In this document: piece after piece, positions 1 through 8,700 of the stretch
How positions within the stretch are numbered: the first letter of the stretch is position 1
How the letters are laid out: each line of letters starts with the position of its first letter
Source: Trinickia dabaoshanensis
GTDB taxonomy: Bacteria > Pseudomonadota > Gammaproteobacteria > Burkholderiales > Burkholderiaceae
Direction: 5' to 3'
Assembly (NCBI RefSeq): GCF_002879885.1
Contig: NZ_PNYA01000004.1
Coordinates: 62,001 to 126,000 of the forward strand
Length of the DNA stretch: 64,000 nucleotides
The notes under the pieces: generated by a model
The model's database searches: none
What the model was told of the DNA's origin: nothing
What the model saw: the letters and a program-made list of their open reading frames with translations, nothing else
Program-made: the position numbers and the translations under genes

Positions 1-434
1 TCGACGAGCAGTTGCCCGTTTTCGTCGAAGGCTTGAAAGCGCATCCCGTTCGGATGCACGACGCTCGTGCCGCTCATGAGCTTGCGGTAGAACGTCAGAT
101 CGTCCTTTTCATCGAAACGGATCGGCGAGCGCCCCATCAACGTCACCGATTTGTTCGAACGAATGCCGGCCAGCCGCGGCTCGATTACGTCCGGATCGAT
201 CGAGTCGGGCAAGTTGCCTTCAAGCCCGAGCAGCACGGCCTTGTCGGTCCCGTGCCCCTTGCCGGTCGCGCCGAGCGATCCGTACAGCTCCACTTTGACG
301 CGCCGCACATAGTCGAGAAGATTGGCATCCTCCACATGCGATACGAAGCGGCAAGCGGCGATCATCGGTCCGACCGTATGAGAACTCGACGGGCCGATGC
401 CGATCTTGAACAGATCGAAGACGCTGACGTTCAT
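1..434 (-). CDS. sdaA: L-serine ammonia-lyase (serine dehydratase), N-terminal part, cut by window edge
   Basis: Converts L-serine to pyruvate and ammonia with an iron-sulfur cluster. Only the first ~144 residues are present; the frame is open to base 1. The protein starts MNVSVFDLFKIGIGPSSSHT, and the GPSSSHT signature is typical of the N-terminal beta domain of one-chain L-serine dehydratases. The ATG at 434-432 is chosen because the family starts directly at this VFDLFKIG block. Its neighbours are choline/betaine uptake and regulatory genes, which fits the route betaine to sarcosine to glycine to serine to pyruvate (inference from family knowledge). Identification is firm; the C-terminal half and the cluster cysteines lie outside the window. 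Confidence 0.93.
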   Translation of the reverse strand, partial: MNVSVFDLFKIGIGPSSSHTVGPMIAACRFVSHVEDANLLDYVRRVKVELYGSLGATGKGHGTDKAVLLGLEGNLPDSIDPDVIEPRLAGIRSNKSVTLMGRSPIRFDEKDDLTFYRKLMSGTSVVHPNGMRFQAFDENGQLLV

Positions 435-705
435 GGGGGCAGCCTCGCGATGACGATGAGTGTCGTTGGGTGTCGTTGGAACGTGGGTTGGAGCGGCAAT
501 CGACTTCACCGCGCTTGGACGCCAGTACACCAAAGCGTAAAATCGGCCGATAGAACAAAAACGGCATCGCCGTGGGATGCCATCGCCAAACGCGTATCCG
601 GTGGGCGTTCGCATGCGTTTATGCGATGATTGGCGGCGAAAAAACGCAAACCCGGGAGCATATCGAGGCTACCCTGTCGTTGCGCCCTACTTATTGCCGA
701 GCAGC

Positions 706-1776
706 ATGAACGCAGTCGAATCGTCACCGCTGGTTACTACTCCCCCGCGCACCCGCATCCGGTTCGGCATCGTGCTGCTGCCGAATTTCACGTTGACGGC
801 GTTCTCGGGTTTCGTCGACATGCTGCGGCTCTCGGCGGACGACAGCGACTTCAGCAAGCCCGTACGCTGCGCGTGGAGCGTCGTGGGAAAAACCCTCGCT
901 CCGGTGCGCGCCAGTTGCGGGATTCAAATCACGCCGTGGGAGACGTTCGACGAGTCGGAGCCGTTCGATTACATCGTCGTCGTGGGCGGATTGCTGCATT
1001 CCGGTCCCCAAGCGGACGACGATACGCTGGCCTTCATTCGTCGTGCCGCGACCAATGGCGCGACGATGGTCGGTATTTGCACGGGGGTGTTTACGCTCAT
1101 GCGGGCCGGCGTGCTCGATGGCCATCGCGTATGCGTGAGTTGGTTTCACTACTGGGATTTCATCGAGCGCTTTCCGCATACCGACGTGCAAATGCTGGTG
1201 GCCGATCGCCTATTCGTGATCGACCGGCGGCGCATTACGTGTTCGGGGGGACGCGCGTCGATCGATGTGGCCGCCGCTATTTTGCTGCGGCATTTCGATC
1301 ATGCGACGGTGCAAAAGGCGCTGCGGATTTTGCTCGTTGGAGAAATGCAAAGCGGCAACGCCCCGCAGCCTCATCCGCCGGGGCTCGAGCCGGCCACGCA
1401 TCCGAAGATCAAGCGCGCGATCTTGCTGATGGAGCAGCACCTGGGGCGTGCGTTGACGCTCGAGGAATTGGCCGGCAAGCTCGATTTATCGCCGCGTCAG
1501 TTGGAACGGCTTTTCAAAGCGCAAACGGGTAAGTCGCCGCAGACGTTCGCCAAGCATGTGCGGCTGCGCACGGCGGCTTGGTTGCTCACGAGTTCCGATC
1601 GAACGGTGGCCGATATCGCATCGAGTTGCGGCTTTTCCGATGCCTCGCATTTGGGGCGGGAATTCCGCAAACAGTACGGGATGCCGCCCGTGGCGTTTCG
1701 AGAACAGCGCGCGGGAAGCGCGCCGGACGAGCAGGTTTGTGACGAGTATTTTTTGGCCTCGGGGGCGGGTGTCTGA
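706..1776 (+). CDS. GlxA-type AraC-family transcriptional regulator
   Basis: A 356-aa regulator with an N-terminal DJ-1/PfpI-like amidotransferase fold (about residues 20-195, with the nucleophile-elbow-like motif GICTG) and a C-terminal AraC DNA-binding domain (about 235-335, two helix-turn-helix units, the second including ADIASSCGFSDASHLGREF). The start at 706 is chosen because MNAVESS leads straight into the DJ-1 fold; an in-frame ATG at 577 would add 43 residues of unlikely sequence. It is divergent from sdaA and lies close to choXWV. GbdR, CdhR and ArgR-like regulators of glycine betaine, carnitine and amino-acid catabolism have this architecture, so a role in betaine or serine-related metabolism is plausible. 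The ligand is not evident from sequence. Confidence 0.85.
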   Translation: MNAVESSPLVTTPPRTRIRFGIVLLPNFTLTAFSGFVDMLRLSADDSDFSKPVRCAWSVVGKTLAPVRASCGIQITPWETFDESEPFDYIVVVGGLLHSGPQADDDTLAFIRRAATNGATMVGICTGVFTLMRAGVLDGHRVCVSWFHYWDFIERFPHTDVQMLVADRLFVIDRRRITCSGGRASIDVAAAILLRHFDHATVQKALRILLVGEMQSGNAPQPHPPGLEPATHPKIKRAILLMEQHLGRALTLEELAGKLDLSPRQLERLFKAQTGKSPQTFAKHVRLRTAAWLLTSSDRTVADIASSCGFSDASHLGREFRKQYGMPPVAFREQRAGSAPDEQVCDEYFLASGAGV

Positions 1777-1787
1777 CTTGTTGATTT

Positions 1788-1964
1788 CTACTCTCTTCTC
1801 TTTTGCGTCGCCGCACGGCGCTTGGCTAGGATTTCCCTGAGCGGGCGGAGCCGTCCGAACTCCTCGTCGCTTAGCTCCCGAGTGTCCGGGTCCGCAGCGA
1901 TACCGAGCCGAATCGCCGCATCTTCTTCTTCAGTCGGATAGACGAATTCACGGTTTCCGCTCAT
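1788..1964 (-). CDS. Small acidic protein resembling an orphan BrnA-like antitoxin
   Basis: A 58-aa protein starting MSGNREFVYPTEEEDAAI, followed by an ADPDTRELSDEEF-type stretch and a basic C-terminal tail. The PTxEEDAAI...ADPDTxELSDEEF pattern resembles small antitoxin-like proteins often found beside BrnT-type toxins. No BrnT-like frame was found immediately upstream (1965-2100) or downstream. The gene sits between a convergent GlxA-type regulator and the choX terminator. The start is the ATG at 1964; an upstream in-frame start at 2132 would run through the terminator hairpin and is unlikely. Function is not proven; solitary antitoxin or unrelated small protein are both possible. Confidence 0.55.
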   Translation of the reverse strand: MSGNREFVYPTEEEDAAIRLGIAADPDTRELSDEEFGRLRPLREILAKRRAATQKRRE

Positions 1965-2097
1965 AGCGGTGGGCCCTCGACAAAAGCTGTCCATGATGGA
2001 TCCGCCCGACGTCGGCTGGCCGTTTCGCCGTCGGAATCGGAATGAATTACCCCGATCGTATCCCACGCCCGCTTCGCCCGAACACCGTATACCCTGG

Positions 2098-2129
2098 GTT
2101 AAAACAAAAACGGGCCGAACGGCCCGTTT
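2098..2129 (-). terminator. Rho-independent terminator downstream of choX
   Basis: On the minus strand a hairpin (arms AAACGGGCC and GGCCCGTTT, four-base loop) is followed by TTTGTTTTAA. It lies ~80 bases after the choX stop and should end the cho transcript. Confidence 0.8.
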
Positions 2130-2206
2130 CAAATTGCTGCATCGAGTAAGACCACCCTACCGCAGCGATGCGAATATCGTCCGCCCCCGGGGGCGAACGT
2201 CCGCCT

Positions 2207-3157
2207 TCAATGCGACGCGATATACGACTTCACCGCGGCCAGTCCATCCTTGCCGTCGAACGTCGTCACGCCCGCGAGCCACTTGTCGAGTACCTGCGGG
2301 TTCTTCTTCAACCACGCGGTGGCCGCCTTGTTCGGGTCTTGCTTGTCCATGATCGGCATCATCACGTGGTTTTCGATATCCGTCGTGAAGTGCAGGTTCG
2401 ACACGAGCTTCGCCGCATTCGGACAACGCGTCGAGTAATCGGGCGGCGTGGCCGTGAAGACCTTCGCCTCGCCGTAATTCGGCCCGAACACCGCATCGCC
2501 GCCATTCAGATAGTCGATCTTCATCTGCACGTTCATCGGGTGCGGCTCCCAACCGAGGAAGACGATCCATTGCTTCTCGCGAATCGCCTTGTTCACCTGC
2601 ACGAGCATGCCCGCTTCGCTCGATTCGACGAGCTTGAACTTGCCCAGCCCATACTGATTGCCCGTGATCATCTTCTGGATCAACGCGTTGCCGTCGTTGC
2701 CAGGCTCGATACCGTAGATGCGCCCGCCGAGTTTATCGGCGAACTTCTGAATATCGTCGAATGACTTGAGGCCCCCGTTGTAGACGTAATCGGGCACGGC
2801 GAGCGTGTATTTCGCGCCGGTCAGATTCGGCGTGCCGAGCACTTCGATCTGCTTCGCCTTGACGAACGGTTCGATCATCGGGTCCATCGTCGGCGACCAA
2901 TAGCCGAGAAATACGTCGATCTGCTTGCTCTTGATACCGGCGAACGTGATCGGCACCGACGCGATCGTCTTCGTCGGGTTGTAGCCCAGCCCCTCGAACA
3001 CCGCCGAGGCGAGCCCCGTCGTGGCCGCGATATCGGTCCAGCCGACGTCCGCGAAGCGCACGTTGCGGCACACGGCCGAATCCGAGGCATAAGCACTCGT
3101 CGTGACCAGGGCGGCCGCAGCCAAAGCCCAGCCTGCTTTCGTCAAGCGTTGGTTCAT
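2207..3157 (-). CDS. choX: Choline/glycine-betaine ABC transporter, periplasmic substrate-binding protein
   Basis: A 316-aa OpuAC-family binding protein. A signal peptide (basic MNQRLTK, hydrophobic core, cleavage after ...TSAYA near residue 24) sends it to the periplasm, where it captures a quaternary amine such as choline or betaine and delivers it to ChoW/ChoV. The mature part keeps the type II binding fold with several aromatic-rich stretches (FLGYWSP, FLGWEPHPMN) of the kind that form the aromatic cage. The start at 3157 is supported by GAGGAG just upstream. The regulator gene gbdR-like lies between it and choW on the same strand, so all four genes may share one transcript. Substrate preference (choline versus betaine) cannot be read from sequence. 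Confidence 0.9.
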   Translation of the reverse strand: MNQRLTKAGWALAAAALVTTSAYASDSAVCRNVRFADVGWTDIAATTGLASAVFEGLGYNPTKTIASVPITFAGIKSKQIDVFLGYWSPTMDPMIEPFVKAKQIEVLGTPNLTGAKYTLAVPDYVYNGGLKSFDDIQKFADKLGGRIYGIEPGNDGNALIQKMITGNQYGLGKFKLVESSEAGMLVQVNKAIREKQWIVFLGWEPHPMNVQMKIDYLNGGDAVFGPNYGEAKVFTATPPDYSTRCPNAAKLVSNLHFTTDIENHVMMPIMDKQDPNKAATAWLKKNPQVLDKWLAGVTTFDGKDGLAAVKSYIASH

Positions 3158-3250
3158 TAGACTCTCCTCAATCGCGCAATTATGTCGGCTCATCGCCGTT
3201 TTCAAAAATACTTCGACGTATTACAAGGACTCCTAAACATCGACTTCGAA

Positions 3251-4237
3251 TCAATTGACTTGCCGGCGTTCGCGGCTCGGCGCGTAACCGAATTGCGCCC
3301 GGTACGCCTTGCTGAAGTGGCACGGCGACTGAAACCCGCACACACTGGTTACGCGTGCGATCGAAGCATCGGTCGTGCGCAGCAGGTCGCGCGCGCGCCG
3401 CAATCTCAGCGATAGGTAGTAATGCGTCGGCGACACGTCGAGGTACACCTTGAACATGCGCTGCAAGTGCCGTTGCGACAGCCTCACGAGCCGCGCGAGT
3501 TCTTCGAGCGAGAGCGGCTCCTCGATGTTCGCCTCCATCAGCCGCACGACCTCGATCAGCTCCGCCCGTGAAAATCCGATGCGGGCATCGACGGGAATCG
3601 GTTGATGATCGTTGGCGCTGCGGATGCGTTCGAGAATGAATTGCGCCGATACCTGCGCGGCGAGATCGCGCCCGAGCCGCTCGCCCACCAGGTGCAACAT
3701 CAAATCGAGCGGCGCCGTGCCGCCCGTGCACGTCATTCGATCGCGGTCGATGACGAAGAGCTCGTCGCGGAACTTCACGCGCGGAAACTCGTTGTGCAGC
3801 GACGACATATCCTCCCAATGCACCGTGCAGCGATAGTCGTCGAGCAGCCCCGCGCTCATCAAGGCGTAGGCCCCCGTGCAAATGGCGCCTAGCTGCACCC
3901 CGCGCGCGCCGAGGTCGGCCAGCAGCGCCTTCACGCGCGTATCCACGGCGCTACGAATCTGAGTACCGCCGCACACGATCAAGACATCGGGGACGCCGGC
4001 CTCCTCGAGAGTGCGCGTCGGCGTGACCGTCACGCCGTTGCTGGCGCGCACCGGCACGCCGTCGCTCGAGACGACCGACCAGCGGTAGTGCGTCCCGCGG
4101 CTGACGTAGTTCGTCATCCGCAGCACCTCGACGGCGCTCGTGAAAGCGATCATCGAGAAGTTGGGCAGCGTCAGAAACCCGAAATGAACGGGCCTCGACT
4201 CCACGGGTTCGGGCTGCATCACGGTGGCCGGCGTCAT
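3251..4237 (-). CDS. GlxA-type AraC-family regulator, GbdR-like
   Basis: A 328-aa regulator with a DJ-1/PfpI-like domain (about 18-200, motif AICTGAYAL) and an AraC domain (about 220-318, ending in VTSVCGFQSPCHFSKAYRAQFGY). The opening FGFLTLPNFSMIAFTSAVEVLRM resembles the GbdR branch that activates glycine-betaine and dimethylglycine catabolism in Pseudomonas and Burkholderia. It is encoded inside the choVW-choX gene row, 17 bases after choW, which strongly suggests control of choline/betaine uptake and breakdown. Similarity to the regulator at 706-1776 is moderate, so these are separate members, not a recent duplicate. The exact inducer is inferred from context only. Confidence 0.85.
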   Translation of the reverse strand: MTPATVMQPEPVESRPVHFGFLTLPNFSMIAFTSAVEVLRMTNYVSRGTHYRWSVVSSDGVPVRASNGVTVTPTRTLEEAGVPDVLIVCGGTQIRSAVDTRVKALLADLGARGVQLGAICTGAYALMSAGLLDDYRCTVHWEDMSSLHNEFPRVKFRDELFVIDRDRMTCTGGTAPLDLMLHLVGERLGRDLAAQVSAQFILERIRSANDHQPIPVDARIGFSRAELIEVVRLMEANIEEPLSLEELARLVRLSQRHLQRMFKVYLDVSPTHYYLSLRLRRARDLLRTTDASIARVTSVCGFQSPCHFSKAYRAQFGYAPSRERRQVN

Positions 4238-4253
4238 GCTTGCCTCGCGCAGG

Positions 4254-5162
4254 TCAGCTTTGCGTCATCGGTTGCTGGGCACCGGCGCGCAACCGCATCA
4301 CGCTGCGCAGGCCTTTGAAGCGCGGCGCGTTCGCCATTCCGGGCGTGCGGCCGAAGCTTTCGGTGATGCGATCCAACACGATCGCGAGCAGCACGACCGA
4401 CAAGCCGCTCTCGAAGCCCAAGCCGATATCCAAGCGCTGAATGCTCGCGAGGACATCGTTGCCGAGGCCGCCCGCGCCGACCATCGACGCGATGATCACC
4501 ATCGAGAGGGCCATCATGATCGTCTGGTTCACGCCCTGCATGATCGAGGGCAACGCGTTGGGAAACTGCACTTTGTAGAGCAATTGCCACGGCGTGCAGC
4601 CGAATGCCTGCCCCGCCTCGACGATCTCTCGATTGACGTGGCGAATGCCGAGACTCGTAAGGCGCACCGCGGGCGGCATCGCGAACACGACCGTCGACAA
4701 GATGCCCGGCACGCGGCCCAGACCGAACAGCATGGCGGCCGGAATCAGGTAGACGAACGCCGGCATCGTCTGCATCAGATCGAGGATGGGCCGCACGATC
4801 ACGGCCACGTGCTTGTCCTTGGCGGTCCAGATGCCCAGCGGAATGCCGAACACGAGGCTGATCAACGTCGAGGACAGCGTCAGCCCCAGCGTGATGACGG
4901 TCTGATCCCAGAAGCCGGTGGCATAGATGAGCAGCAGCGAGAGCAGCGTAAATAGCGCAAAGCGCCAGCCGATGCGCCACAGGCCGACGCCGACGAAGAC
5001 AGCCATCAACGCCCACATCGGGATAGCTTGCAGACCGTGTTCGACGAGACCGGCGAGACCGTCGATCCCGCGGCCGATCATATCGAACGTTTGGCTGTCA
5101 TGATCGAGCAGATAGTGGACCGATTCGTCGACCCAAGTGCCGAGCGGGATGAGTTCAGACAT
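4254..5162 (-). CDS. choW: Choline/glycine-betaine ABC transporter, permease
   Basis: A 302-aa inner-membrane permease of the OpuAB/ProW type. Several membrane segments are visible (MWALMAVFVGVGLW, FALFTLLSLLLIYATG, a long run around FVYLIPAAMLFGLG, MIMALSMVIIASMVGAGGLG). The EAA loop that contacts the ATPase is present around EIVEAGQAFGCTPWQLLYKV. The gene begins inside the end of choV (8-base overlap), pointing to translational coupling. It forms the membrane channel for the substrate brought by ChoX. Confidence 0.9.
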   Translation of the reverse strand: MSELIPLGTWVDESVHYLLDHDSQTFDMIGRGIDGLAGLVEHGLQAIPMWALMAVFVGVGLWRIGWRFALFTLLSLLLIYATGFWDQTVITLGLTLSSTLISLVFGIPLGIWTAKDKHVAVIVRPILDLMQTMPAFVYLIPAAMLFGLGRVPGILSTVVFAMPPAVRLTSLGIRHVNREIVEAGQAFGCTPWQLLYKVQFPNALPSIMQGVNQTIMMALSMVIIASMVGAGGLGNDVLASIQRLDIGLGFESGLSVVLLAIVLDRITESFGRTPGMANAPRFKGLRSVMRLRAGAQQPMTQS

Positions 5163-6324
5163 GGGAGCCTCTCGTACGCGTGATGGCTTTCAGAACAACG
5201 GCGCGATCGACCGAGCCGCAATAACAGCCGTCGTCGTCGACGACCGGGAGCGCGCGCGTATGCGCGACGACGCGCGAAACGACATGCTCGAGCGTCGCGC
5301 TGCGCGCGATGCACTCCACCTGCGCGACGCTCGGTGCACTCTGTCCCAGCGCGTCACGTGTGACGAAACCACGGATTTTTCGTTCGGCATCGAGCACGAA
5401 CGCAAAATCCGCACTGCCGTTGAGGGACGCGGCCACGCCGGCCGCATCGAGTTGGCGCACGAGCGGAACGGCATCGGTTTGCATCAGATCTCCCGCCGTC
5501 AAATAACGGCTCGTATCGACGCCCTCGAAGAAGGCGCGTACGTAGTCGTTGGCCGGGCGGCTGATGATCTCTTGCGGCGTGCCGAGCTGCACGAGGCACC
5601 CGCCTTCCATGATCGCGATGCGGTTACCGATACGCAGCGCCTCTTCCAGATCGTGCGAAACGAACATGATCGTGCGGCGCTGCTCTTTTTGCAGTTGCAG
5701 CAAAACGTTTTGCATTTCCTTGCGCTTGAGCGGATCGAGTGCCGAGAAAGCTTCGTCCATGATCATCAGCGAAGGATTCACGGCCAGCGCCCGCGCCAGC
5801 CCCACGCGCTGCTGCATGCCGCCCGACAATTCGGCGGGCAGCTTGTGGGCGAACGGCGCAAGCCCCACCTGCTCGAGCACCGCCATGGCGCGCGCCTCCC
5901 GCGTTTTGCGGGCGATGCCGGCCACTTCGAGGCCGAAGGCGGCGTTCGAGAGCACGGTGCGCTGCGGCATCAGCGCGAACGACTGAAACACCATGCTCAT
6001 ATCGGTGCGGCGCAGCGCGGTCAAATCGCTGCGCCGCGCCGTGGCGATGTCGCGGCCGTCGATCAAGACCTTGCCGGCCGTCGGATCGACGAGCCGATTG
6101 ATCAGGCGAATCAACGTCGACTTGCCGGAGCCCGAGAGCCCCATCAAGACGAATATTTCGCCTTCCTGAACATCGAACGAAACGTCGTGCACGCCGACGA
6201 CCTGCCCTGTGCGAGCGAAGATTTCATCCTTCGTCGCACCGGCCGCCAGCATATCGAGCGCTTGCTTAGGGTTTGCACCAAACACCTTGCATAGACCCTG
6301 CACCATCACCTTCGGTGAACTCAT
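5155..6324 (-). CDS. choV: Choline/glycine-betaine ABC transporter, ATP-binding protein with CBS domains
   Basis: A 389-aa ATPase of the OpuAA/ProV type. Walker A GLSGSGKST is at residues 62-70, the signature LSGGMQQRVGLA and Walker B LMIMDEAFSALD follow, and the C-terminal third (from about residue 270) carries two CBS-like modules, which in OpuA sense ionic strength or nucleotides. The ATG at 6324 opens the typical MSSPKVMVQGLCKVFG start; upstream in-frame codons give non-homologous sequence. First gene of the minus-strand row choV-choW-gbdR-like-choX. A 16-bp palindrome lies 19 bases before the start. Confidence 0.92.
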   Translation of the reverse strand: MSSPKVMVQGLCKVFGANPKQALDMLAAGATKDEIFARTGQVVGVHDVSFDVQEGEIFVLMGLSGSGKSTLIRLINRLVDPTAGKVLIDGRDIATARRSDLTALRRTDMSMVFQSFALMPQRTVLSNAAFGLEVAGIARKTREARAMAVLEQVGLAPFAHKLPAELSGGMQQRVGLARALAVNPSLMIMDEAFSALDPLKRKEMQNVLLQLQKEQRRTIMFVSHDLEEALRIGNRIAIMEGGCLVQLGTPQEIISRPANDYVRAFFEGVDTSRYLTAGDLMQTDAVPLVRQLDAAGVAASLNGSADFAFVLDAERKIRGFVTRDALGQSAPSVAQVECIARSATLEHVVSRVVAHTRALPVVDDDGCYCGSVDRAVVLKAITRTRGSHV

Positions 6325-6665
6325 CTCTTCCGTCTCCTTGCGGCAGGCCGACGCCTGCACAGTCTGCCTACATGGTTGCCAGAAAAATCCCCGTGCGGCC
6401 GACGAATTCCGACGCACGCTTGCGAAAATGCGACACGAGCGGTTTCGCCGCTGCGGCCGCCATTCACGCCGAGCGCCGTAGCATAAGGCTCCGAGGCTCG
6501 AATGCAACACTCGTATGCGTGACCCGTGTCGCGAAACGACAGATTCCCGTCCAAAAATGCGTGCGCACCGCGCATATCGGCTGGCAATACTCAGCCAACC
6601 GGATCCGTACCTGATTGGAATCCGGGCAGGTCGCGAGACCGATTACAACGACGACGGAGCGCACT
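6325..6665. promoter_or_regulatory. Divergent intergenic region between choV and an outer-membrane protein gene
   Basis: No gene was seen here. It must contain the promoters for choV (leftward) and the gene at 6666 (rightward). The only distinct structure is the palindrome GCAGGC-CGAC-GCCTGC at 6343-6358, 19 bases upstream of the choV start; it could be a regulator site or an mRNA hairpin over the leader. Confidence 0.5.
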
Positions 6666-7589
6666 ATGAGTCAACGCAAGACCCAGTCACGCCTATCGTC
6701 CGCTGCTCTCGGCAGCGCGGCGCTATTGATCGGATCGCTGCATGCGAGTGCCGCACTCGCGCAAACGGCCGATACCACCGGAACGAACGCTGCGGCACCG
6801 GCCGCCACAGCACCGGCTGCCGCAGCACCGGCTGCCGCAGCATCGGCCCCGAGCGCCGCCGCACCGGCCGCGTCGCCGTTCACGGCCAACGTCACCCTTG
6901 CATCGCAGTACGTCTCGCGCGGCTTCCGCCAAACGTGGGGCAAGCCTGCCATTCAAGGCGGCTTCGACTATACGAATCCGAACGGCTTGTTCGCGGGCAC
7001 ATGGCTCTCGACCGTCAGCAGCAAGTTCATCGAAGGCGGCAGCGTCGAATGGGATCTATACGGCGGCTATGGCGGCTCGCTCGGCGATCTGTCGTATACC
7101 GGCACGGTGTACTACTACGTGTATCCGGGCGCGCGCATGTCGGCCAGCGCGACGAACTACAACTACGGCGAGTTCGTCGCCGCGCTGACGTACAAGTGGT
7201 TCACCGCCAAGTACTGGCTTACTTATACGCCGAATTACTTCGGTTATGACAGCCAATCGCTCGGCGTTGGCAGCGGCCAAAACAGTCGCGGCTCGGGTTA
7301 CCTCGACTTGAACACGAACATCGACCTCACGCACGGCGTCTCGTTGCTGGTCCACTACGGCTGGCAACGCGTGCAGAACTTCTCGGCCTACAACTGGCAA
7401 GACGCGAAGGTCGCCGTCTCCAAGACGTTCGACGGCGGCTGGACGCTGACCGGCGCGGTGACCAAGGGCTGGGGCGCGACGAACGTCTATGACCGCTACA
7501 CGACCGGGGCGCCCGATTCGTCGGGCAATATCGCGGTGTCCAACCCGTTGCAAACGACGTTCTTCGCAACGCTCACGAAGGTGTTCTAA
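6666..7589 (+). CDS. TIGR02001-type putative outer-membrane protein
   Basis: A 307-aa secreted protein. The N-terminus is a signal peptide (cleavage near ASAALA-QTA), followed by a low-complexity Ala/Pro linker (residues ~35-65) and a region rich in alternating aromatic and polar residues with the opening NVTLASQYVSRGFRQTWGKPA, typical of the proteobacterial family TIGR02001 that is predicted to form a beta barrel. It ends in ...FFATLTKVF, with the terminal phenylalanine expected of outer-membrane proteins. Start ATG at 6666 with GGAG upstream. Substrate or role is unknown; family members are often called outer-membrane protein only by structure prediction. Confidence 0.75.
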   Translation: MSQRKTQSRLSSAALGSAALLIGSLHASAALAQTADTTGTNAAAPAATAPAAAAPAAAASAPSAAAPAASPFTANVTLASQYVSRGFRQTWGKPAIQGGFDYTNPNGLFAGTWLSTVSSKFIEGGSVEWDLYGGYGGSLGDLSYTGTVYYYVYPGARMSASATNYNYGEFVAALTYKWFTAKYWLTYTPNYFGYDSQSLGVGSGQNSRGSGYLDLNTNIDLTHGVSLLVHYGWQRVQNFSAYNWQDAKVAVSKTFDGGWTLTGAVTKGWGATNVYDRYTTGAPDSSGNIAVSNPLQTTFFATLTKVF

Positions 7590-7639
7590 ATTTGTCGAAT
7601 CACCCGGCGCACCGCCCTCGACGGCGGCGGTGCGCCGGC

Positions 7640-7680
7640 GGACGGCGTCTGCTCGGCCGGACGCCGTCCGTTTTCGTTTC
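7640..7680 (+). terminator. Rho-independent terminator after the outer-membrane protein gene
   Basis: A hairpin with 11-bp arms (CGGACGGCGTC, loop of 10, GACGCCGTCCG) is followed by TTTTCGTTT. A second strong hairpin with 13-bp arms lies directly before it (7605-7639). Confidence 0.75.
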
Positions 7681-7726
7681 ATGCCAGAATTGCCGCGTCT
7701 CGCAACCTGCCCGCACGCGACAAGCC

Positions 7727-8503
7727 ATGTCCCTTTCGTTGCGATCGCCCCGACGATCCTTCATCCTCGCCGCATGCGCCGCGCTGTTCGCGGCCGGCTG
7801 CTCGGTACTCGCGGCCGCCGACCCCAACGCGCTGTGGCAGATCGTCGATCTCGACTGCGTGCCGGCCGCGCGCACGACGGGAAAAACCGGCATCTGCGCG
7901 ACCGTCGATCTGCCGGGACGCTATGCGTTATTGAAAGATCGATCCGGCGTCGCCCAGCACCTATTGATTCCGACCGACCGGATCTCGGGCGTCGAAAGTC
8001 CCCTGCTGCTCACGCCTAACGCACCGAATTACTGGGCCGATGCGTGGGACGCGCGCCGTTACGTCGAGGCCGCCTTGAAGCGCGCCCGGCGCGCGCCGCT
8101 CCCCGACGATCGAATCGGTCTCGAGATCAATTCCGCCATGCGCCGCTCCCAGGAGCAATTGCATATCCATATCGACTGCATGCATGCCGATGCGACAGCC
8201 GCGCTCGCCCGGCACCGCGAAGACCCGCCGCGAGTGTGGACCTGGGACACGATCGACGGCACCCGCTATCGCATCATGCGCATTCCGGGTCCGGCGTTCG
8301 ACTTCAATCCCTTCGATCTCGTCGCCGGCGCCAGGTCGAGCCCCGACGTCATGGCGAGCCAAACGATCTTCGTGACGGGTGCCGGGGCATCGGCCTCCGA
8401 GGCAGGCTGGCTAGTCCTCAACAGCAGCCTGGATACCGACGGCGGCACAGGCTCCGCCGAAACGCTCCTCGATCATGGATGTACGGCAGCGGCCCCGTTG
8501 TAA
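7727..8503 (+). CDS. cdh: CDP-diacylglycerol pyrophosphatase
   Basis: A 258-aa membrane-anchored hydrolase that splits CDP-diacylglycerol into CMP and phosphatidic acid. It has a lipoprotein-type or anchor signal (SFILAACAALFAAGC), then the family pattern GLEINSAMRRSQEQLHIHID with the HIHID histidines that form the catalytic centre of the HIT-like Cdh family. Length matches E. coli Cdh (~250). The start is the ATG at 7727, directly before the signal sequence; upstream in-frame codons lie in the terminator of the preceding gene. Alone on the plus strand with no evident operon partner. Confidence 0.85.
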   Translation: MSLSLRSPRRSFILAACAALFAAGCSVLAAADPNALWQIVDLDCVPAARTTGKTGICATVDLPGRYALLKDRSGVAQHLLIPTDRISGVESPLLLTPNAPNYWADAWDARRYVEAALKRARRAPLPDDRIGLEINSAMRRSQEQLHIHIDCMHADATAALARHREDPPRVWTWDTIDGTRYRIMRIPGPAFDFNPFDLVAGARSSPDVMASQTIFVTGAGASASEAGWLVLNSSLDTDGGTGSAETLLDHGCTAAAPL

Positions 8504-8700
8504 TCGAATAGCCGATTCAACTCGCCGTTTGCAATTTTTTGCATTTTTTGACTGCCATTATCCAATCCGATCCTGCAAAATGCCGCGGCAATGCACGCGC
8601 CGCGCGGTTTGCGGCGGGCCAAGGGAGTCGACCCGCTAGGCGGCTTGCTTCGTGCTATCCGAAAGCCAATGCAAAAAGTAAGAACCAAGAGGCAGGCAAC

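Noticed and set aside
1965-2100. Possible truncated toxin upstream of the antitoxin-like gene
   Set aside because: Frames were read on the minus strand; none shows BrnT-like residues.
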